Source: an uncultured Myxococcales bacterium
GTDB lineage: Bacteria > Myxococcota_A > UBA9042 > DTJE01
Length of the DNA stretch: 26,560 bases
NCBI GenBank assembly: GCA_937975765.1
Contig: CALJUR010000041.1
Coordinates: 1 to 26,560, forward strand
Reading direction: 5' to 3'
Shown piece by piece: positions 23,813 to 26,560 of the stretch (position 1 is its first letter; each line of letters starts with the position of its first letter). The position numbers and the translations under genes were made by a program. The notes below the pieces were generated by a model. The model was not told where the DNA came from. It made no database searches and saw only the letters and a list, made by a program, of their open reading frames with translations.

Positions 23813-24558
23813 TGGATGCAACCTTCGCCGTGGCCGTCGGTATCGGTCTGGCCCACACCGTGCTGGGGCCGGACCACTACCTGCCCTTCCTGGTCATCGG
23901 GCGGGCGAGGCGCTGGAATCTTCCCCGCACGCTGGCGCTGACCGTCGCGTGCGGCCTGGGCCACGTGGGCTCCAGCGTTCTTCTGGGCCTGCTGGGGGCG
24001 CTGCTGGGGGCGGGCCTGGGGGAGGTGCAGGAACTGGAGGCCTACCGGGGAGCGCTGGCGGGCTGGAGCCTGCTGATCTTCGGGCTGGCGTACGGGGCCT
24101 GGGGCCTGTTCCACGCGCGCCACCACGATCGGCACGGACACGCGCACCTGCACGGCGACGGCACCGTCCACGTTCACCCGCACGAACACCCGGCGCATGA
24201 CGACGGCACCCCCCACTCCCACCCTCACGCGGCCGCGAACCCGCCTCCCCGGGACGCGGAAGCCCGGCCTTGGCGCAGCCTGACGCCCTGGGTGCTGTTC
24301 CTGGTCTTCGTGCTGGGACCCTGCGAGCCCCTGATCCCCCTCTTCTTCGCCGACGCGATGGCCGGCGAATGGGGCCGGGCGGCCGGCACCGCCGCTGGAT
24401 ACGCGCTGGCCACGCTGGCGGCCATGACGGCGATCGTCGCGATGGCCTGGACGGGACTCTTCCGCTTGCGCCTGGGCGGCCTGGAGCGTTTCAGCCACGC
24501 CGTCGCGGGCGGCATCGTGGCGCTGGCGGGGTTCTCGATGGTCTTCCTGGGCCTGTAG
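23812..24558 (+). CDS. NiCoT/HupE/TauE-type membrane permease with His-rich loop
   Basis: 248 residues, about six membrane segments. The first helix carries GIGLAHTVLGPDHYLPF with His15, Asp21 and His22, close to the HxxxxDH metal motif of nickel/cobalt transporters and UreH/HupE proteins; a second motif GLGHVGSS is at 48-55. Between helices three and four a loop (101-139) contains 15 His, typical of metal buffering. A third conserved element, LGPCEPLIPLFFADA, is at 168-182. The TauE/SafE sulfite-exporter annotation is often given to such sequences, but the His loop favours a divalent metal. The start overlaps the lipoprotein stop as TGATG; an upstream in-frame start at 23740 would overlap that gene by 73 bases. 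Nickel is attractive but cobalt, zinc or copper cannot be excluded. Confidence 0.88.
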   Translation: MDATFAVAVGIGLAHTVLGPDHYLPFLVIGRARRWNLPRTLALTVACGLGHVGSSVLLGLLGALLGAGLGEVQELEAYRGALAGWSLLIFGLAYGAWGLFHARHHDRHGHAHLHGDGTVHVHPHEHPAHDDGTPHSHPHAAANPPPRDAEARPWRSLTPWVLFLVFVLGPCEPLIPLFFADAMAGEWGRAAGTAAGYALATLAAMTAIVAMAWTGLFRLRLGGLERFSHAVAGGIVALAGFSMVFLGL

Positions 24559-24627
24559 GAACGTCCGCGAAACGACCCGAAACACCCCCTTCGGCCGCTG
24601 CTGCGCAGGGTGTTGTCCCGAAAGCGA

Positions 24628-24656
24628 TTGACGGCCGGATCCCGCACGTGCAGGAT
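24628..24656 (+). promoter_or_regulatory. Candidate promoter of the selenocysteine peroxiredoxin gene
   Basis: TTGACG (24628-24633, five of six) and CAGGAT (24651-24656, weak) are 17 bases apart, 80 bases before ATG 24738. The rest of the 24559-24737 gap shows no clear terminator for the TonB operon. Confidence 0.3.
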
Positions 24657-24737
24657 CATCAGAACCAGGGATGCGGCGGGGCGCCTGTTCGGAAAGGCCG
24701 GTGCCGGTGCGCTGCCGCGGACGCAGGGAGGTGACGC

Positions 24738-25466
24738 ATGCCGGACGAGGAGATCAAGGTCGGGTGCGCCCGTCCGACCGGTGGACCGGTCGGGCCGGCC
24801 CAGGCATCCCCCCCGGCGGGGGGGAAGGCGTCGTTGGCGACGCAGGAGGTGAAACGCATGATCCAGGTCGGGAAGCCCGCGCCGGACTTCGTGTCGCCGG
24901 CGTACCACCAGGGGAAGTTCACGCAGGTGAAGCTGTCGGATCACCTGGGGAAATGGGTGGTCCTCTGCTTCTATCCGGGTGACTTCACCTTTGTTTGAGC
25001 GACCGAGATCTCGGCGGTCGCCGAGAAAAGTTCGAAGTTCGCGGCGCTGGGGGTGGACCTCCTGTCGGTCAGCGTGGACAGCGTGTTCGTCCACAAGATG
25101 TGGAACGACCATGAACTGTCGAAGATGGTGGATGGCGGCGTGCCCTTCCCGATGCTCTCCGACGGCGGGGGCCGGGTGGGGACCGTCTACGGCGTCTACG
25201 ACCCCGACGCGGGGGTGGAGATGCGCGGCCGCTTCATCATCGACCCGGACGGCATCGTGCAGGGATACGAGGTCCTGACGCCGCCGGTCGGTCGCAACGT
25301 GGCCGAGACGATCCGCCAGGTCCAGGCCTACCAGCACGTCCGTGCCAGCAAGGGCAGCGAGGCAACGCCCTCCGGATGGAGGCCCGGCAAGCTGACCCTC
25401 AAGCCGGGACCCGACCTGGTGGGCCGGGTCTGGGAAGTCTGGAAACCCTCCATTGAAAACGAATAG
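24738..25466 (+). CDS. Peroxiredoxin with selenocysteine (UGA) at the peroxidatic position
   Basis: Thiol/selenol peroxidase that reduces H2O2 and organic peroxides. The frame reads through TGA 24996-24998 at residue 87, exactly where the AhpC-type peroxidatic Cys belongs: PGDFTFV before and ATEI after, compared with the family PGDFTFVCPTE. Thr84 keeps the PxxxTxxC spacing. The same frame continues for 155 codons with conserved Prx features (SVSVDSVFVHKMW, FPMLSDG, GRFIIDPDG, and the C-terminal GWRPGKLTLKPGPDLVGRVW). The C-terminal resolving Cys of AhpC, expected just before GW, is Thr. The only Cys are residues 10 and 77. Two starts have good ribosome binding sites: ATG 24738 (GGGAGGTG) and ATG 24858 (AGGAGGT), giving 242 or 202 residues; the longer one has codon usage like the rest. 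Automated tools will split or pseudogenise this gene. Confidence 0.9.
24999..25026 (+). promoter_or_regulatory. Putative bacterial SECIS element for the UGA codon
   Basis: UCUCGGC (25009-25015) pairs perfectly with GCCGAGA (25020-25026), leaving the 4-base loop GGUC (25016-25019). The loop begins 21 bases from the U of UGA, one base off the GGUC position in the E. coli fdhF element, and apical G/U is what SelB recognises. A competing stem GCGACC/GGUCGC (24999-25004 with 25016-25021) also exists. A bulged U like U17 of fdhF is not obvious. Confidence 0.65.
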
Positions 25467-25480
25467 TCCCGCTTCCTCTA

Positions 25481-25509
25481 TTGACAGGCCCGACAAGTCC
25501 GGGGATCTT
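25481..25509 (+). promoter_or_regulatory. Candidate promoter of katG
   Basis: A perfect TTGACA (25481-25486) is followed after 17 bases by GATCTT (25504-25509), a poor -10. It lies in the 86-base gap between the peroxiredoxin stop and the katG start. A regulated promoter needing an activator would fit a weak -10, but no operator is recognised. Confidence 0.3.
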
Positions 25510-25552
25510 CAGATGCCGGACAAGAACTACCCAATTACGGAGGGAACGAGAC

Positions 25553-26514
<962 letters not shown>

Positions 26515-26560
26515 AGATCGGAAGAGCACACGTCTGAACTCCAGTCACCGAATACGATCT
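26515..26560 (+). other. Illumina TruSeq adapter read-through at the contig end (not genomic)
   Basis: From 26515 the sequence is AGATCGGAAGAGCACACGTC and the rest of the standard TruSeq read-1-side adapter ending CAGTCAC, then eight bases CGAATACG, which look like an i7 index, then ATCT, the start of the P7 side. The junction lies inside katG. Reverse-strand translation of this stretch gives the well-known database contaminant peptide MTGVQTCALPIF. Confidence 0.98.

Noticed and set aside
24996..24998. TGA as a pseudogenising nonsense mutation in the peroxiredoxin
   Set aside because: It falls precisely at the peroxidatic residue, the frame is intact on both sides, and a SECIS-like hairpin follows.

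Overview
This is a high-GC, gene-dense chromosomal fragment from a Gram-negative bacterium, most likely a deltaproteobacterial/Myxococcota-type lineage assembled from shotgun or metagenomic data. The pointers are a TonB-dependent receptor, several large lipoproteins with Asp/Ala-rich linkers after the lipobox Cys, strong GGAGG ribosome binding sites, a cyanophycin synthetase, an oxygen-sensitive double-cubane-type iron-sulfur enzyme pair and a selenoprotein. The taxonomic call is inference; there is no rRNA or marker gene in the window. I see no tRNA, rRNA, CRISPR array, insertion sequence or phage gene. Both ends are truncated: the left end cuts cyanophycin synthetase, and the right end cuts katG and then runs into Illumina adapter sequence (26515-26560), so the last 46 bases are not genomic.

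Layout. (1) 2-10057, plus strand: cphA (partial), a 760-residue lipoprotein, an alpha/beta hydrolase, a membrane metallophosphoesterase and a very long GH13-type amylase-fold protein; the last three are tightly packed. (2) 10193-12766, minus strand: a TapT/DTW-domain tRNA modification protein with an extra C-terminal domain, followed by an FAD-dependent oxidoreductase whose ribosome binding site lies in a hairpin that starts at the upstream stop codon. (3) 12934-13425, plus: a YbaK-type deacylase. (4) 13432-15901, minus: an iron-sulfur mini-operon (IscU-like scaffold, cysteine desulfurase, DUF89 protein) with overlapping start/stop codons and a good sigma-70-like promoter. (5) 16042-19709, minus: double-cubane-cluster protein, its ATP-dependent activator, and a lipoprotein that fuses a formylglycine-generating-enzyme-like domain to a SagB-type nitroreductase domain. 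(6) 20049-24558, plus: TonB-dependent receptor, two 271-residue lipoproteins with EF-hand-like loops, and a His-rich NiCoT/HupE/TauE-type permease; this looks like a complete metal (or metal-complex) acquisition operon. (7) 24738-26514, plus: a peroxiredoxin whose peroxidatic residue is encoded by an in-frame UGA, followed by a hairpin resembling a bacterial SECIS, then katG.

How it fits together. Blocks 4 and 5 supply and use iron-sulfur clusters; block 5 is a low-potential reductase of the kind found in anaerobes; block 7 is peroxide defence, which such an organism would need on exposure to oxygen. Block 6 is a candidate uptake route for a metal whose identity the sequence does not reveal. 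The most notable items are the selenocysteine peroxiredoxin that lacks the usual C-terminal resolving cysteine, the FGE-nitroreductase fusion next to the double-cubane system, and the four-gene TonB/lipoprotein/permease operon.
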